Positions 10,812 through 19,581 of a stretch of 64,000 nt of DNA are shown here, in pieces. The notes under the pieces were generated by a model. The model ran no database searches. It had not been told where the DNA came from and saw nothing but the letters and a program-made list of their open reading frames with translations. The stretch is taken from NCBI RefSeq assembly GCF_000763885.1, contig NZ_JRKO01000029.1:1-64000 (forward strand), given 5' to 3'. Numbering within the stretch: position 1 is the stretch's first letter; the number at the start of each line of letters is the position of its first letter. The position numbers were made by a program, and so were the translations under genes. The DNA is from Paracoccus versutus (GTDB lineage Bacteria; Pseudomonadota; Alphaproteobacteria; Rhodobacterales; Rhodobacteraceae).

Positions 10812-11057
10812 TCAGTAGCGGCGCTGGCAGACGCCGGCGTCGTCGCAGAGCGCACCGCCCGCGGCGCCGATGAGCGCGCCGGTGGCCACGTCACCGTCGA
10901 TGATCTTTGCCACGGCCGCACCGGCCAGCGCGCCGCCGGCCGCGCGCTGCGCGTCGGGCGAAAGGGTCGAGCCGCCGCCATAGCCCTGTTCGCAGGCGGC
11001 AAGGCCGGCGACCAGCAGGACCGCGCCGGAAAGACGAAGGATGACGGATTTTTGCAT
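10812..11057 (-). CDS. Small glycine-zipper lipoprotein, paralogue
   Basis: The 81-residue product has a signal peptide ending LVAGLAAC (Cys 22 as lipidation site). A Gly-rich linker (EQGYGGGSTL) follows, then a glycine-zipper stretch AAGGALAGAAVAKIIDGDVA and GALIGAAGGALCDD. It ends with ..CQRRY. The shared GALCDDxxxCQ terminus with two spaced Cys suggests a disulfide and common origin with the neighbouring 70-residue protein. It lies 66 bp upstream of that gene on the same strand and is probably in the same transcript. Confidence 0.75.
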   Translation of the reverse strand: MQKSVILRLSGAVLLVAGLAACEQGYGGGSTLSPDAQRAAGGALAGAAVAKIIDGDVATGALIGAAGGALCDDAGVCQRRY

Positions 11058-11202
11058 AGCGTTTTGCCTGTATTATGGACCCGCTTCCGGGCCGTTGGTG
11101 ATAGAGGTGCGCACAATATTGCACGCGCCAACCCCGGAAGAAACTGACAACGGTGTGAAAAGACAAGACTACGCGGCAATCCGCCCATCCTTCGGCCGGC
11201 CA

Positions 11203-11616
11203 TCAGTCTTCGTCCTCGTCGTCCCAGTCGCCCTCGTCCCAGCCGGCATCGTCCCAGTCGAACTCCGGGGCGTCCTGGGCGAAAAGCTCGGGAAAGCTTG
11301 CCTCGGCGCGCTTCATGTCGACGCGCAGCAGCTGGTCGTAATCGGTGGGATCAAGCTTGCCGACCGCGATCACCTCGCGGCCGATCAGCCAGGACAGCCG
11401 CCCGGCATCCAGGTTGCCGCGGGCAAAGGGTTCCTCGCCGAAATGCTGGATCAAGGCCGCCAGGAAGGCGGTATCGGCGCGGCGGTCGGCCGGCTTGCGG
11501 TCGCGATAGCGCTCGCGCCGGACCAGGGGTGTCGCGCCCTTCTTGTTGGCGCGGCGGATGATGAACTGGAAATCGGTGCCGGGAAGGCGGCCCGGAAAGC
11601 CGCGATGCTTCAGCAT
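11203..11616 (-). CDS. Hypothetical protein with acidic C-terminus
   Basis: The 137-residue product has a strongly basic N-terminal third (GFPGRLPGTDFQFIIRRANK, then RRERYRDRKPADRR). Its tail is extremely acidic, made of D, E and W (from about residue 118 to the end). There is no signal peptide or membrane segment. The charge split resembles nucleic-acid-associated or chaperone-like small proteins, but I recognise no family. It sits in the pcc cluster between small lipoprotein genes on the same strand. Confidence 0.6.
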   Translation of the reverse strand: MLKHRGFPGRLPGTDFQFIIRRANKKGATPLVRRERYRDRKPADRRADTAFLAALIQHFGEEPFARGNLDAGRLSWLIGREVIAVGKLDPTDYDQLLRVDMKRAEASFPELFAQDAPEFDWDDAGWDEGDWDDEDED

Positions 11617-11709
11617 GTCTTGCCCCCTTGCAGGATTGCGTTGTCGCGCGGGGGCCGGGCGGAACGCAGATGGCGCGGGCCGCCAGGCAGCCCGCGCGCG
11701 GCCAATGGC

Positions 11710-11841
11710 TTAGTTGGCGCCGTATTTGCCCTGGAAAACAGGCTCGGGCTGGACCGGAATCGGGGCGACTTCCGGCTCTTTCTTGGCGCAGGCTGCGGCG
11801 AGGCCGACCAGGACGAGGGCGAGTGCAAGCTTTTTCGACAT
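11710..11841 (-). CDS. Very small lipoprotein, 43 aa
   Basis: ATG 11839-11841 to TAA 11710-11712 encodes 43 residues. A positively charged start (MSKKLALALVLVGLAAAC) is followed by a Cys at position 18 in a loose lipobox. A short Pro/Glu-rich mature part (KKEPEVAPIPVQPEPVFQGK) ends in YGAN. AGGAG lies 8 bases upstream of the ATG. It is on the same strand as the other small lipoprotein genes of the cluster and begins almost exactly like the 70-residue one (MSKKL). It is probably an outer-membrane-anchored peptide of unknown role. Confidence 0.65.
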   Translation of the reverse strand: MSKKLALALVLVGLAAACAKKEPEVAPIPVQPEPVFQGKYGAN

Positions 11842-12037
11842 GTCGTCGTGCTCCTGTGATGCGGGACCGACAAGTCCCGACTGCTCGGTTGAGATTCGGC
11901 CGCCTCATGCGACCGCGGCGGCATGATAGCCAGCGCCGCGAAGCGCCGACAGGCGCGTTGAGGCCGCAGTCGTGCGGGTGCCTGGCGCTGTGGCAGGCTT
12001 GCATCAGGGTGGCAAAGGGCGGGCATCACCGCAGACA

Positions 12038-12691
12038 TCACCATGGCTCCCATTCGCAGGCGTCGCGGTCGGGCGGCAGGCCGAACGCCTCGAAGACCTG
12101 CACCGCCTCGGGGTCGAAGGCGCCAAAAGGAATCTCGCGGTCGGCCAGGCTGATGACGATCTGGCTGGGCCGCGGCGCGGGGGCGGCGATGCGGGGCAAG
12201 GCCCAGTTCTCGCACAGCCAGACGATGTCCTCATGCACCGGATCCTGGGCCAGCACATCGGGCGCGGCGGGCAGGACCGGGGCGCCGACCAGGGCGTCGG
12301 CGGCCTCTTCGTCGGCCGGGTCGGGAAGGTCCGCCTGGGCCAGATCCTCCAGCGTGGCCGGGTCGATCAGCCCGTCATCGGCCTCGTCCTCCCAGGCCTC
12401 GTCGCTTTCGGTGTCGATCTCGATCGGCGCGCGCGCCTCGTCCGGCGCAAAGTCCGAGGCGGGACCGACGGTCGCGGGCACGCGCTGCGCCAGGTCGGGC
12501 ATGACGAAGCGAAAGCGATAGGTCAGGCCCATGCCGCCGGAATTGTCGTGGCGGGTCTCCAGCCAGCGCACCACCGCGCCCGAGGGCAGGGTGATGTCCG
12601 CCCCCGGCTCTTGCGCGAGGGCGGCGCCGGCCAACCCGGCCAGAACGGCCGAGGGCACCAGCGCAAGGCCGATCACCGCAACTCCCGACAT
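12038..12691 (-). CDS. DUF6497-like exported protein
   Basis: The 217-residue product has an N-terminal hydrophobic signal segment (SGVAVIGLALVPSAVLAG to AALAQ). A central acidic low-complexity insert (about 80-135) follows. The flanks match the Rhodobacterales DUF6497 pattern as I recall it: LTYRFRFVMPDLA near residue 57, then VWLCENWALPRI, SQIVISLADREIPFG and a final DACEWEPW. Two Cys (in LCENW and DACEW) could form a disulfide in the periplasm. The function is unknown. It starts 24 bp after the pccB stop on the same strand, so it is co-transcribed with pccB. Confidence 0.7.
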   Translation of the reverse strand: MSGVAVIGLALVPSAVLAGLAGAALAQEPGADITLPSGAVVRWLETRHDNSGGMGLTYRFRFVMPDLAQRVPATVGPASDFAPDEARAPIEIDTESDEAWEDEADDGLIDPATLEDLAQADLPDPADEEAADALVGAPVLPAAPDVLAQDPVHEDIVWLCENWALPRIAAPAPRPSQIVISLADREIPFGAFDPEAVQVFEAFGLPPDRDACEWEPW

Positions 12692-12715
12692 GTTTCCTCC
12701 CTCGGTCTCCCGCCG

Positions 12716-14248
12716 TTACAGCGGGATGTTGTCGTGCTTCTTCCAGGGGTTCGACAGCTTCTTGCCGCGCAGGCTGGCAAAGGCGCGCGCGACGCGGCGG
12801 CGGGTCGAATGCGGCTGGATCACCTCGTCGATGAAGCCTTTCTCGGCGGCGACGAAGGGATTGGCAAAGCGGTCCTCGTAATCCTTGGTGCGGTTGGCGA
12901 TCTTGTCGGTATCGCCCAGCTCGCTGCGATACAGGATCTCGACCGCGCCCTTGGCGCCCATCACCGCGATTTCCGCCGTGGGCCAGGCATAGTTGAAATC
13001 GCCGCGCAGGTGCTTGGAGGCCATGACGTCATAGGCCCCGCCATAGGCCTTGCGGGTGATGACGGTCACTTTCGGCACCGTCGCCTCGCCATAGGCAAAG
13101 AGCAGCTTGGCGCCATGCTTGATGACGCCGCCATATTCCTGCCCGGTGCCCGGCAGGAAGCCCGGCACGTCCACGAAAGTCAGGATCGGGATCTCGAAGG
13201 CGTCGCAGAAGCGCACGAAGCGCGCGGCCTTGCGGCTCGAGTCGATGTCGAGGCAGCCGGCCAGCACCATCGGCTGGTTGGCGACGACGCCGACGGTCTG
13301 GCCCTCGATGCGGATGAAGCCGGTGATGATATTGCCGGCGAAATCCTTCTGGATCTCGTAGAAATCGCCCTCGTCCGCGACCTTCAGGATCAGCTCCTTC
13401 ATGTCGTAGGGCTGGTTCGGGTTGTCGGGGATCAGCGTGTCGAGGCTGGATTCGACGCGGGCCGGGTCGTCGAAGAACGGCCGGCTCGGCGCCTTTTCGC
13501 GGTTGTTGAGCGGCAGGAAGTCGACCAGACGGCGGATTTCCGACATGGCCTCGACGTCGTTTTCGAAGGCGCCGTCGGCGACCGAGCTTTTCTTGGTATG
13601 GGTCGAGGCGCCGCCCAGCTGTTCGGCCGTCACCACCTCGTTCGTCACCGTCTTGACCACGTCCGGGCCGGTCACGAACATGTAGCTGGTGTCCTTGACC
13701 ATGAAGATGAAGTCGGTCATCGCCGGCGAATAGACCGCGCCGCCGGCGCAGGGGCCCATGATGACGCTGATCTGCGGCACCACGCCCGAGGCCATGATGT
13801 TGCGCTGGAACACGTCGGCATAGCCGGCAAGGCTGGCCACGCCCTCCTGGATCCGCGCGCCGCCGGAATCGTTCAGCCCGATCACCGGCGCGCCGTTCTG
13901 CACCGCCATGTCCATGATCTTGCAGATCTTCTGCGCATGGGTTTCCGACAGCGAGCCGCCGAAGACGGTGAAGTCCTGCGAGAACACATAGACCATGCGG
14001 CCGTTGATCGTGCCCCAGCCGGTGACGACGCCGTCGCCATAGGGGCGGTCCTCCTCCATGCCGAAATCGGTCGAGCGGTGGCGGACGAACATGTCGAATT
14101 CCTCGAACGACCCCTCGTCCAGCAACAGCTCGAGCCGCTCGCGCGCGGTCAGCTTGCCGCGGGCGTGCTGGGCGTCGATGCGCCGCTGCCCGCCGCCCAG
14201 CCGCGCATCGCGGCGGCGCGATTCCAGTTCGCCCAGGATGTCCTTCAT
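12716..14248 (-). CDS. pccB: Propionyl-CoA carboxylase, beta (carboxyltransferase) subunit
   Basis: The 510-residue subunit transfers the carboxyl group from carboxybiotin on PccA to propionyl-CoA, giving (S)-methylmalonyl-CoA. It has the two crotonase-like halves of the family. The N-half carries [13 protein letters not shown] and [16 protein letters not shown]. The C-half has [20 protein letters not shown] and [11 protein letters not shown], the glycine pairs that form the acyl-CoA and biotin oxyanion holes. The length is normal. Its promoter region (14249-14400) is shared with the divergent alr gene and holds a TTTGCAAA palindrome that may be a short-chain-acyl-CoA regulator site. Confidence 0.97.
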   Translation of the reverse strand: MKDILGELESRRRDARLGGGQRRIDAQHARGKLTARERLELLLDEGSFEEFDMFVRHRSTDFGMEEDRPYGDGVVTGWGTINGRMVYVFSQDFTVFGGSLSETHAQKICKIMDMAVQNGAPVIGLNDSGGARIQEGVASLAGYADVFQRNIMASGVVPQISVIMGPCAGGAVYSPAMTDFIFMVKDTSYMFVTGPDVVKTVTNEVVTAEQLGGASTHTKKSSVADGAFENDVEAMSEIRRLVDFLPLNNREKAPSRPFFDDPARVESSLDTLIPDNPNQPYDMKELILKVADEGDFYEIQKDFAGNIITGFIRIEGQTVGVVANQPMVLAGCLDIDSSRKAARFVRFCDAFEIPILTFVDVPGFLPGTGQEYGGVIKHGAKLLFAYGEATVPKVTVITRKAYGGAYDVMASKHLRGDFNYAWPTAEIAVMGAKGAVEILYRSELGDTDKIANRTKDYEDRFANPFVAAEKGFIDEVIQPHSTRRRVARAFASLRGKKLSNPWKKHDNIPL

Positions 14249-14319
14249 GAGCCGTCTCCCTTTCCGGTTTGGCGCAAACTACCGGCTTGGCGCGGGTGCG
14301 GGAAGCGGAAAGGCGAATA

Positions 14320-14367
14320 TTTGCAAAATATGCTAGATAATTTCGCTGCAAACAGCAAAATTGCTAA
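14320..14367. promoter_or_regulatory. Candidate ScfR/PccR-type operator between pccB and alr
   Basis: A perfect TTTGCAAA palindrome is at 14320-14327. GCAAAATATGCTAGA (from 14323) is echoed about 32 bp, three helical turns, later by GCAAAATTGCTAAAA (from 14355). The second copy contains the inverted repeat AGCAA-AA-TTGCT (14354-14365). TTTGCAAA elements are known targets of the ScfR family regulator PccR that controls pccB in Rhodobacter sphaeroides. No such regulator gene is in this window, so assignment is by motif and position only. Confidence 0.4.
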
Positions 14368-14407
14368 AACCCTTGACGCGGGCAAGGGCAAGAGCCATGC
14401 CGCTGCC

Positions 14408-15427
14408 ATGGGACTCGTCATTGATCTTGCGGCCGTCGTGGCCAATTGGAAAGCGCTCGCGGCCAAGGCCCAGGGCGCGCGGGCGGCGGCGGTGGTCAAG
14501 GCCGACGCCTATGGTCTGGGCGCGGATCGCGTGGCCCCGGCGCTTTACGCGGCGGGGGCGCGGGATTTCTTCGTGGCGCTGGCCGGCGAGGGGCGGGCGA
14601 TCCGGCCGCTTCTGCCCGAGGATGCGCGCATCTTCGTGCTGTCGGGCCATATGGAGGGTGCGGACCTGGCCGGGCTGATCCCGCTGCTGAACAGTCCCGA
14701 GCAGTTCTTCCGCGACCGGGCGCTGCGGCCGCGCGGGCCTTTCGGCATCCAGCTGGACAGCGGCATGAACCGGCTGGGGATCGAGCCCGGCGAATGGGCC
14801 GCCATCCGCACCGAGGCCCTGGCGGCCGGCCCGGCGCTGATCATGTCGCACCTGGCCTGCGCCGACGAGCCGGACCATGCGGCCAATGCCCAGCAACTCG
14901 CCACCTTCCGCGCCATGACCGAGGGCGTGGCCGTGCCGCGCTCGCTGGCCGCGACGGGGGGCATCCTGCTGGGGCCGGACTATCATTTCGACCTGGTGCG
15001 GCCGGGCATCGGGCTTTACGGCGGCGAGCCGTTCGGCGATGCGCAGCCCGTGGTCACGCTGGCCTTGCCGGTGATCCAGACGCGCGAGGTGCGCCCCGGC
15101 GAATCCGTGGGCTACGGCTATGCCTGGACGGCCGCGCGGCCGTCGCGGGTGGCGACGGTGGCGGCGGGCTATGCCGACGGGCTGGCGCGGGCCCTGGCGC
15201 GGGACGGCAAGCTGACGCTCTGGTCGGGCGAGCGCGCCTGCCCGGTGATCGGCCGCATCTCGATGGACCTGATCACCGTCGACGTGACCGACCTGCCCGA
15301 CGTGCCCCCGGCGCTGGAGATCCTGAACGCGCGGCAGGGCGTGGACGCCCTGGCGGCGCTGTCGGGCACCATCGGATACGAGATCCTGACCTCGCTGGGC
15401 CGGCGCTACGAGCGTCGCTGGCTGTGA
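14408..15427 (+). CDS. alr: Alanine racemase
   Basis: The 339-residue PLP enzyme interconverts L- and D-alanine for peptidoglycan. The PLP-lysine motif AAVVKADAYGLGA is at about residues 25-37. The glycine-rich/phosphate region MNRLGIEPGE and the C-terminal IGRISMDLITVDVTDLP with its catalytic-loop Met are typical. GYGYAWTA and VAAGYADGLAR hold the second active-site Tyr region. I place the start at ATG 14408 because the family begins a few residues before its first strand (here LVIDLAAVVANW). An in-frame ATG at 14330 would lie inside the operator-like sequence. The stop overlaps the GTG start of the next gene. Confidence 0.93.
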   Translation: MGLVIDLAAVVANWKALAAKAQGARAAAVVKADAYGLGADRVAPALYAAGARDFFVALAGEGRAIRPLLPEDARIFVLSGHMEGADLAGLIPLLNSPEQFFRDRALRPRGPFGIQLDSGMNRLGIEPGEWAAIRTEALAAGPALIMSHLACADEPDHAANAQQLATFRAMTEGVAVPRSLAATGGILLGPDYHFDLVRPGIGLYGGEPFGDAQPVVTLALPVIQTREVRPGESVGYGYAWTAARPSRVATVAAGYADGLARALARDGKLTLWSGERACPVIGRISMDLITVDVTDLPDVPPALEILNARQGVDALAALSGTIGYEILTSLGRRYERRWL

Positions 15428-16182
15428 ACCCGGCCCGGCTGACCGGCAGGGCGGTGATCGGTCTGACCCGGCTGACCGGGCGGGTGACGATCTTTGCCCT
15501 GCGCGGCCTGGCCGGCATCGGGCAGCATCCGGCGGAACTGGCGCGGCAGGTCATGCAGATCGGCTGGCTGTCGCTGCCGGTGGTCGGGCTGACGGCGCTG
15601 TTCACCGGCGCGGCGCTGGCCTTGCAGATCCATTCCGGGGGCGAGCGGTTCCAGGCCGGCGACGTGGTGCCGGCCATCGTCGCCATCGGCATGGCGCGCG
15701 AGCTTGGCCCGGTCCTGGGCGGGCTGATGGTCGCGGCCCGCGTCGCCAGCGCCATCGCCGCCGAACTGGGCACCATGCGCGTCACCGAACAGATCGATGC
15801 GCTGGTGACGCTGTCCACCGATCCCATGGGCTGGCTGGTCTCGCCCCGGCTGTGGGCGGCGCTGCTGTGCGTGCCGGTGCTGGTCGGCGTGGGCGACGTG
15901 ATCGGCATCATGGGCGGCTGGCTGATCGGGGTGAATGCGCTGGGGTTCAACTCGGCGATCTACCTGTCCAATTCCTGGGCCTATCTGGAAAGCTGGGACG
16001 TGGTCTCGGGCCTGCTGAAGGGCGCCGTGTTCGGGCTGATCGTGGCGCTGTCGGGCTGCTGGTTCGGCATGACGGCGGCGGGCGGTGCCGCGGGCGTCGG
16101 ACGGGCCACGACCAATGCCGTGGTCGCCGCCTCGGTCGGCATCCTGGCCGCGAATTTCGCGCTGACGGGGCTGTTCTTCTGA
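15424..16182 (+). CDS. mlaE: MlaE-family ABC transporter permease
   Basis: The product is 252 residues from GTG 15424, which overlaps the alr stop (GTGA), so translation is probably coupled. It is an integral membrane protein of about six segments. It carries the MlaE/YrbE signature region GARELGPVLGGLMVAARV in the form MARELGPVLGGLMVAARVAS, then AELGTMRVTEQIDAL. The family moves phospholipids between inner and outer membrane to keep lipid asymmetry. The next gene is its ATPase. The MlaD/MlaC partners are not adjacent, so this is either an incomplete locus or a variant system. Confidence 0.88.
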   Translation: MNPARLTGRAVIGLTRLTGRVTIFALRGLAGIGQHPAELARQVMQIGWLSLPVVGLTALFTGAALALQIHSGGERFQAGDVVPAIVAIGMARELGPVLGGLMVAARVASAIAAELGTMRVTEQIDALVTLSTDPMGWLVSPRLWAALLCVPVLVGVGDVIGIMGGWLIGVNALGFNSAIYLSNSWAYLESWDVVSGLLKGAVFGLIVALSGCWFGMTAAGGAAGVGRATTNAVVAASVGILAANFALTGLFF

Positions 16183-16919
16183 TGCTGGCGGTGCGCGGGA
16201 TTTGCAAAGCCTATGGCGCCAAGCGGGTGCTGGACGGGGTCGAGCTGGACCTGGCCCAGGGCGAAAGCCTGGTGGTCATCGGCGGCTCGGGCACCGGGAA
16301 ATCGGTGCTTTTGCGCTGCATCCTGGGGCTGGAGACGCCCGATGCCGGCGCGGTCTTGTGGCAGGGCCAGCCGCTGGCCGGCCGGCGCGCCGCCTTCATG
16401 GAGGGCTTCGGCATGCTGTTCCAGAACGCGGCGCTGTTCGACAGCCTGCCGGTCTGGCGCAACGTCGCCTTTCGCCTGCTGCGGACCATGCCCAAGGCGC
16501 GCGCCCGCGCCATTGCCATCGAAAAGCTGGCCCGCGTCGGCCTGGGCCCCGAGGTGGCGGATCTTTACCCGGCGGAACTCTCGGGCGGGATGCGCAAGCG
16601 CGCCGGGCTGGCCCGCGCCATCGCCGCCGACCCGAAGGTGATCTTCTTCGACGAGCCGACGACCGGGCTGGACCCGATCCGGGCCGCGGCGATCAATGCG
16701 CTGATCCGCGGCATCGTCGACGAGACCGGCGCCACCGCCATCACCATCACCCATGACATGAGCTCGGTGCGCGCCATCGCCGACCGGGTGGCGCTGTTGG
16801 ATCGCGGACGGGTCCGCTGGCAGGGAGGGGTGGCGGAAATGGACGCGGCCGAGGACGATTACCTGCGTGATTTCGTCGCAGGGCGCGCCCGGCCCATGGC
16901 GCGCGGGCCGCAGGCGTGA
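16182..16919 (+). CDS. mlaF: MlaF-type ABC transporter ATP-binding protein
   Basis: The product is 245 residues with a full nucleotide-binding domain. Walker A is GGSGTGKS (about 35-42) and the Q-loop is MLFQNAALFDSLPV. The signature is LSGGMRKRAGLARAIAADP, Walker B is VIFFDEPTTGLDP and the H-loop is ITHDM. The form SGGMRKRAG with FQ-AALFDSLPV is specific to the Mla/Ttg2A group of lipid transporters. The start ATG overlaps the permease stop (TGATG), so the three genes alr-mlaE-mlaF form one transcript. It energises the membrane permease encoded upstream. Confidence 0.9.
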   Translation: MLAVRGICKAYGAKRVLDGVELDLAQGESLVVIGGSGTGKSVLLRCILGLETPDAGAVLWQGQPLAGRRAAFMEGFGMLFQNAALFDSLPVWRNVAFRLLRTMPKARARAIAIEKLARVGLGPEVADLYPAELSGGMRKRAGLARAIAADPKVIFFDEPTTGLDPIRAAAINALIRGIVDETGATAITITHDMSSVRAIADRVALLDRGRVRWQGGVAEMDAAEDDYLRDFVAGRARPMARGPQA

Positions 16920-17034
16920 TGTCCGTTTTTTCGCCGAATCGACGGCAAATCCGAAACTGCGGGCCCGCACCCCTTGTGCGAATCCCGCTCAGTTGCAACC
17001 ATGAGTTACTGAGAACCCCACCTCGGAGACGAAT

Positions 17035-18132
17035 TTGGGTCTGACCCCTACGCATCCCGCGACCGCGACCCCCGGCGAAACCCTGCTGGAATTTCACGAC
17101 AACCGGCTGCTGATCGACCTCTGCGGCCCGCATGACCGCTATCTCGCGCGGATCGAGGAGGCGCTGAAGGTGCATATCCTGCGACGCGGCAACCTTCTGT
17201 CCGTCGTGGGTCCGGTCGAGGCCCAGGCCGAGGCGGCGCAGGTGCTGCGCGCGCTTTACGCCCGGCTGGAGCAGGGCCGCCCGGTCGAGATGGCCGAGGT
17301 CGAGGCGGCGCTGCGCATGGGGGCCGAGACGGTGGTCGACGGCCCCAGCCCGGCCGAGCAGCTGGAGATGTTCCAGACCGGCCCGATCGAGCTGCGCACC
17401 CGCAAGAAGACCGTCGAGCCGCGCACCGATGCGCAAAAGGACTATGTCCGCGCGCTGTTCGCCAACGAGCTGGCCTTCGGCATCGGCCCGGCCGGCACCG
17501 GCAAGACCTATCTGGCGGTGGCCGTGGGCGTGACCATGCTGATCGGCGGCCATGTGGATCGCATCATCCTGTCGCGCCCCGCCGTCGAGGCGGGCGAGCG
17601 GCTGGGCTTCCTGCCCGGCGACATGAAGGAAAAGGTCGATCCCTACATGCAGCCGCTCTATGACGCGCTGAACGACTTCCTGCCGGCCAAGCAGGTGCAG
17701 AAGCTGATGGAGGAAAAGCGCATCGAGATCGCGCCCCTGGCCTTCATGCGCGGCCGCACGCTGTCGAACAGCTTCGTGGTGCTGGACGAGGCGCAGAACG
17801 CCACCACCATGCAGATGAAGATGTTCCTGACCCGGCTTGGCGAGGGCTCGCGCATGGTCGTCACCGGCGACCGCACCCAGATCGACCTGCCGCGCGGCGT
17901 GCATTCCGGCCTGGTCGAGGCCGAAAAGATCCTCAAGGACATCAAGGGCATCAGCTTCAGCTATTTCACCGCCAAGGACGTGGTGCGCCATACGCTGGTC
18001 GCCCGCATCATCGAGGCCTATGACGCCGAGGCCGAGGCGGCGCTGGCCCGCGGCGAGATCTTCGACGAGCGCGGCCAGCGCATCCCGCGGCGCGAGCCGC
18101 GGCTGGCCTCGGGGGGGCAGGGCGATGCCTGA
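17035..18132 (+). CDS. ybeZ: PhoH-family ATPase
   Basis: The 365-residue cytoplasmic NTPase of the PhoH/YbeZ type works with YbeY in ribosome quality control and rRNA processing. The core has Walker A GPAGTGKTYLAVA (about 152-164), SRPAVEAGERLGFLPGDMKE, and Walker B-like FVVLDEAQNATTMQMK, then VTGDRTQIDLP. The start is TTG 17035, with GGAG 6 bases upstream (17025-17028). No ATG or GTG upstream fits better. It heads the conserved ybeZ-ybeY-ybeX order, with its stop 8 bp inside ybeY. Confidence 0.93.
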   Translation: MGLTPTHPATATPGETLLEFHDNRLLIDLCGPHDRYLARIEEALKVHILRRGNLLSVVGPVEAQAEAAQVLRALYARLEQGRPVEMAEVEAALRMGAETVVDGPSPAEQLEMFQTGPIELRTRKKTVEPRTDAQKDYVRALFANELAFGIGPAGTGKTYLAVAVGVTMLIGGHVDRIILSRPAVEAGERLGFLPGDMKEKVDPYMQPLYDALNDFLPAKQVQKLMEEKRIEIAPLAFMRGRTLSNSFVVLDEAQNATTMQMKMFLTRLGEGSRMVVTGDRTQIDLPRGVHSGLVEAEKILKDIKGISFSYFTAKDVVRHTLVARIIEAYDAEAEAALARGEIFDERGQRIPRREPRLASGGQGDA

Positions 18133-18649
18133 CAGCGCCGATGCGCCCAACGAGGCGCTGGAGATCGTCGACATCGTGCTGGAGGACGACCGCTGGGAGG
18201 ACGCCGGCCTGCCCGCCATGGCCGAGCGCGCGGCGCGCGCGGTCGGCGAATGGCTGGATCTGGGCGCGTTCCAGATCGTCGTCATGGGCTGCGACGACGC
18301 CCGCATCGCCGCGCTGAACGCCGAGTTCCGCGGCAAGCCCAAGCCGACCAACGTGCTGAGCTGGCCCGCGGTCGAGTTCGATGCGCGCCTGCCCGGCGCC
18401 CATCCCGAACCGCCCGAGGTCGAGGAACTGGGCGACATCGCCATCGCCTACGACACCTGCCTGCGCGAGGCCGAGGCGCAGGGCAAGCCCTTCGCCGATC
18501 ACGCCATGCATCTGCTGGTCCATGCCATGCTGCATCTTGCAGGCTATGACCATATCGACGACGAGGATGCCGAAACCATGGAGGATGCCGAACGCTCGAT
18601 CCTGGGCAAGCTGGGCATCCCCGACCCTTACCTGGAACATGAGACATGA
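18125..18649 (+). CDS. ybeY: Endoribonuclease YbeY (16S rRNA maturation)
   Basis: The 174-residue zinc-dependent single-strand RNase matures the 16S 3' end and helps degrade defective 70S ribosomes. The zinc motif HxxxHxxGYDH is present as HAMLHLAGYDH (about residues 135-145). The conserved PTNVLSWP and GDIAIAYD strands precede it. The start ATG 18125 lies inside the end of the PhoH gene. The stop overlaps the next ATG by 4 bases (ATGA), so all three genes are translationally coupled. The length is normal. Confidence 0.95.
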   Translation: MPDSADAPNEALEIVDIVLEDDRWEDAGLPAMAERAARAVGEWLDLGAFQIVVMGCDDARIAALNAEFRGKPKPTNVLSWPAVEFDARLPGAHPEPPEVEELGDIAIAYDTCLREAEAQGKPFADHAMHLLVHAMLHLAGYDHIDDEDAETMEDAERSILGKLGIPDPYLEHET

Positions 18650-19575
18650 CCAACGACCGAAGTCCCGACACGCCCGTTTCCGCCGAACCCGCCTCATGGG
18701 CGGATGGCACAGGCGGGGACGGGCGTGACCTGCCGCAATCGCGCGGCTTTCTGGGGCGCATCCTGGGCGCATTCGGCGGCGGCGAGGCCGAGCCGGCCGG
18801 CGCCGAGGCCCGCGACAGGGGCCCTGCCGCCCCGCCGGCGGGCGTTCCGGGGATGGTCAACCTGCGGCGGATGCGCGTCGACGACGTGGCCGTGCCCAAG
18901 GCCGAGATCGTCGCCGCGCCGGTCACGGCCACCCTGCCCGAACTGGTCGAGATGTTCCGCGAACACGGCTTTTCCCGCATCCCGGTGTTTCGCGGCACGC
19001 TGGACAGCCCGCTGGGGCTGATCCACCTGAAGGATCTGGCGCTGAAATACGGCTTCGGCGCCAAGGCTCCGGTCAAGTTCGCGCTGCGCCCGATGCTGCG
19101 GCCGCTGCTTTACGTGCCGCCCTCGATGCCCATCGGCGTTCTCCTGCAGCAGATGCAGCAGAAGCGCATCCACATGGCGCTGGTGATCGACGAATATGGC
19201 GGGGTGGACGGGCTCGTCACCATCGAGGACCTGATCGAACAGGTCATCGGCGAGATCGAGGACGAGCATGACGAGATCGAAGGCGGCCTGGTGATCCAGG
19301 AACAGCCCGGCCAATGGCTGATCCAGGCCCGCGCCGCGCTGGAGGATGTCGAGGCCCAGACCGGCCTGCGCCTGGCGACCGACGAGGAAGAGGAAGAGAT
19401 CGACACGCTGGGCGGGCTGATCTTCATGCTGACCGGCCGCGTGCCGGTGCGCGGCGAGGTGATCCCGCATGAAAGCGGCGCCGAGTTCGAGATCATCGAC
19501 GCCGATCCGCGCCGGGTCAAGCGGGTGCGGCTGCGGTTGCCGCAACCCGAGCCGCCACCCCCGGCCGAAGGCTGA
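18646..19575 (+). CDS. ybeX: CorC/HlyC-family CBS-domain protein
   Basis: The product is 309 residues. An acidic/Pro-rich N-terminus (to about 60) is followed by a CBS pair. The first is MRVDDVAVPKAEIVAAPV to about 140. The second includes LLYVPPSMPIGVLLQQMQQK and HMALVIDEYGGVDGLVTIED. The CorC_HlyC domain makes up the last about 85 residues (QWLIQARAALEDVEAQTGLR, then DTLGGLIFMLTGRVPVRGE). There is no membrane segment, so it is the soluble YbeX type rather than the membrane CNNM type. Family roles include magnesium/cobalt efflux and ribosome biogenesis. It is the third gene of the phoH-ybeY operon. Confidence 0.9.
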   Translation: MTNDRSPDTPVSAEPASWADGTGGDGRDLPQSRGFLGRILGAFGGGEAEPAGAEARDRGPAAPPAGVPGMVNLRRMRVDDVAVPKAEIVAAPVTATLPELVEMFREHGFSRIPVFRGTLDSPLGLIHLKDLALKYGFGAKAPVKFALRPMLRPLLYVPPSMPIGVLLQQMQQKRIHMALVIDEYGGVDGLVTIEDLIEQVIGEIEDEHDEIEGGLVIQEQPGQWLIQARAALEDVEAQTGLRLATDEEEEEIDTLGGLIFMLTGRVPVRGEVIPHESGAEFEIIDADPRRVKRVRLRLPQPEPPPPAEG

Positions 19576-19581
19576 GCCGGC

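Noticed and set aside
16200-16207. TTTGCAAA-like sequence as a second PccR site
   Set aside because: It lies inside the mlaF coding region near its start and has no second half-site or divergent promoter.
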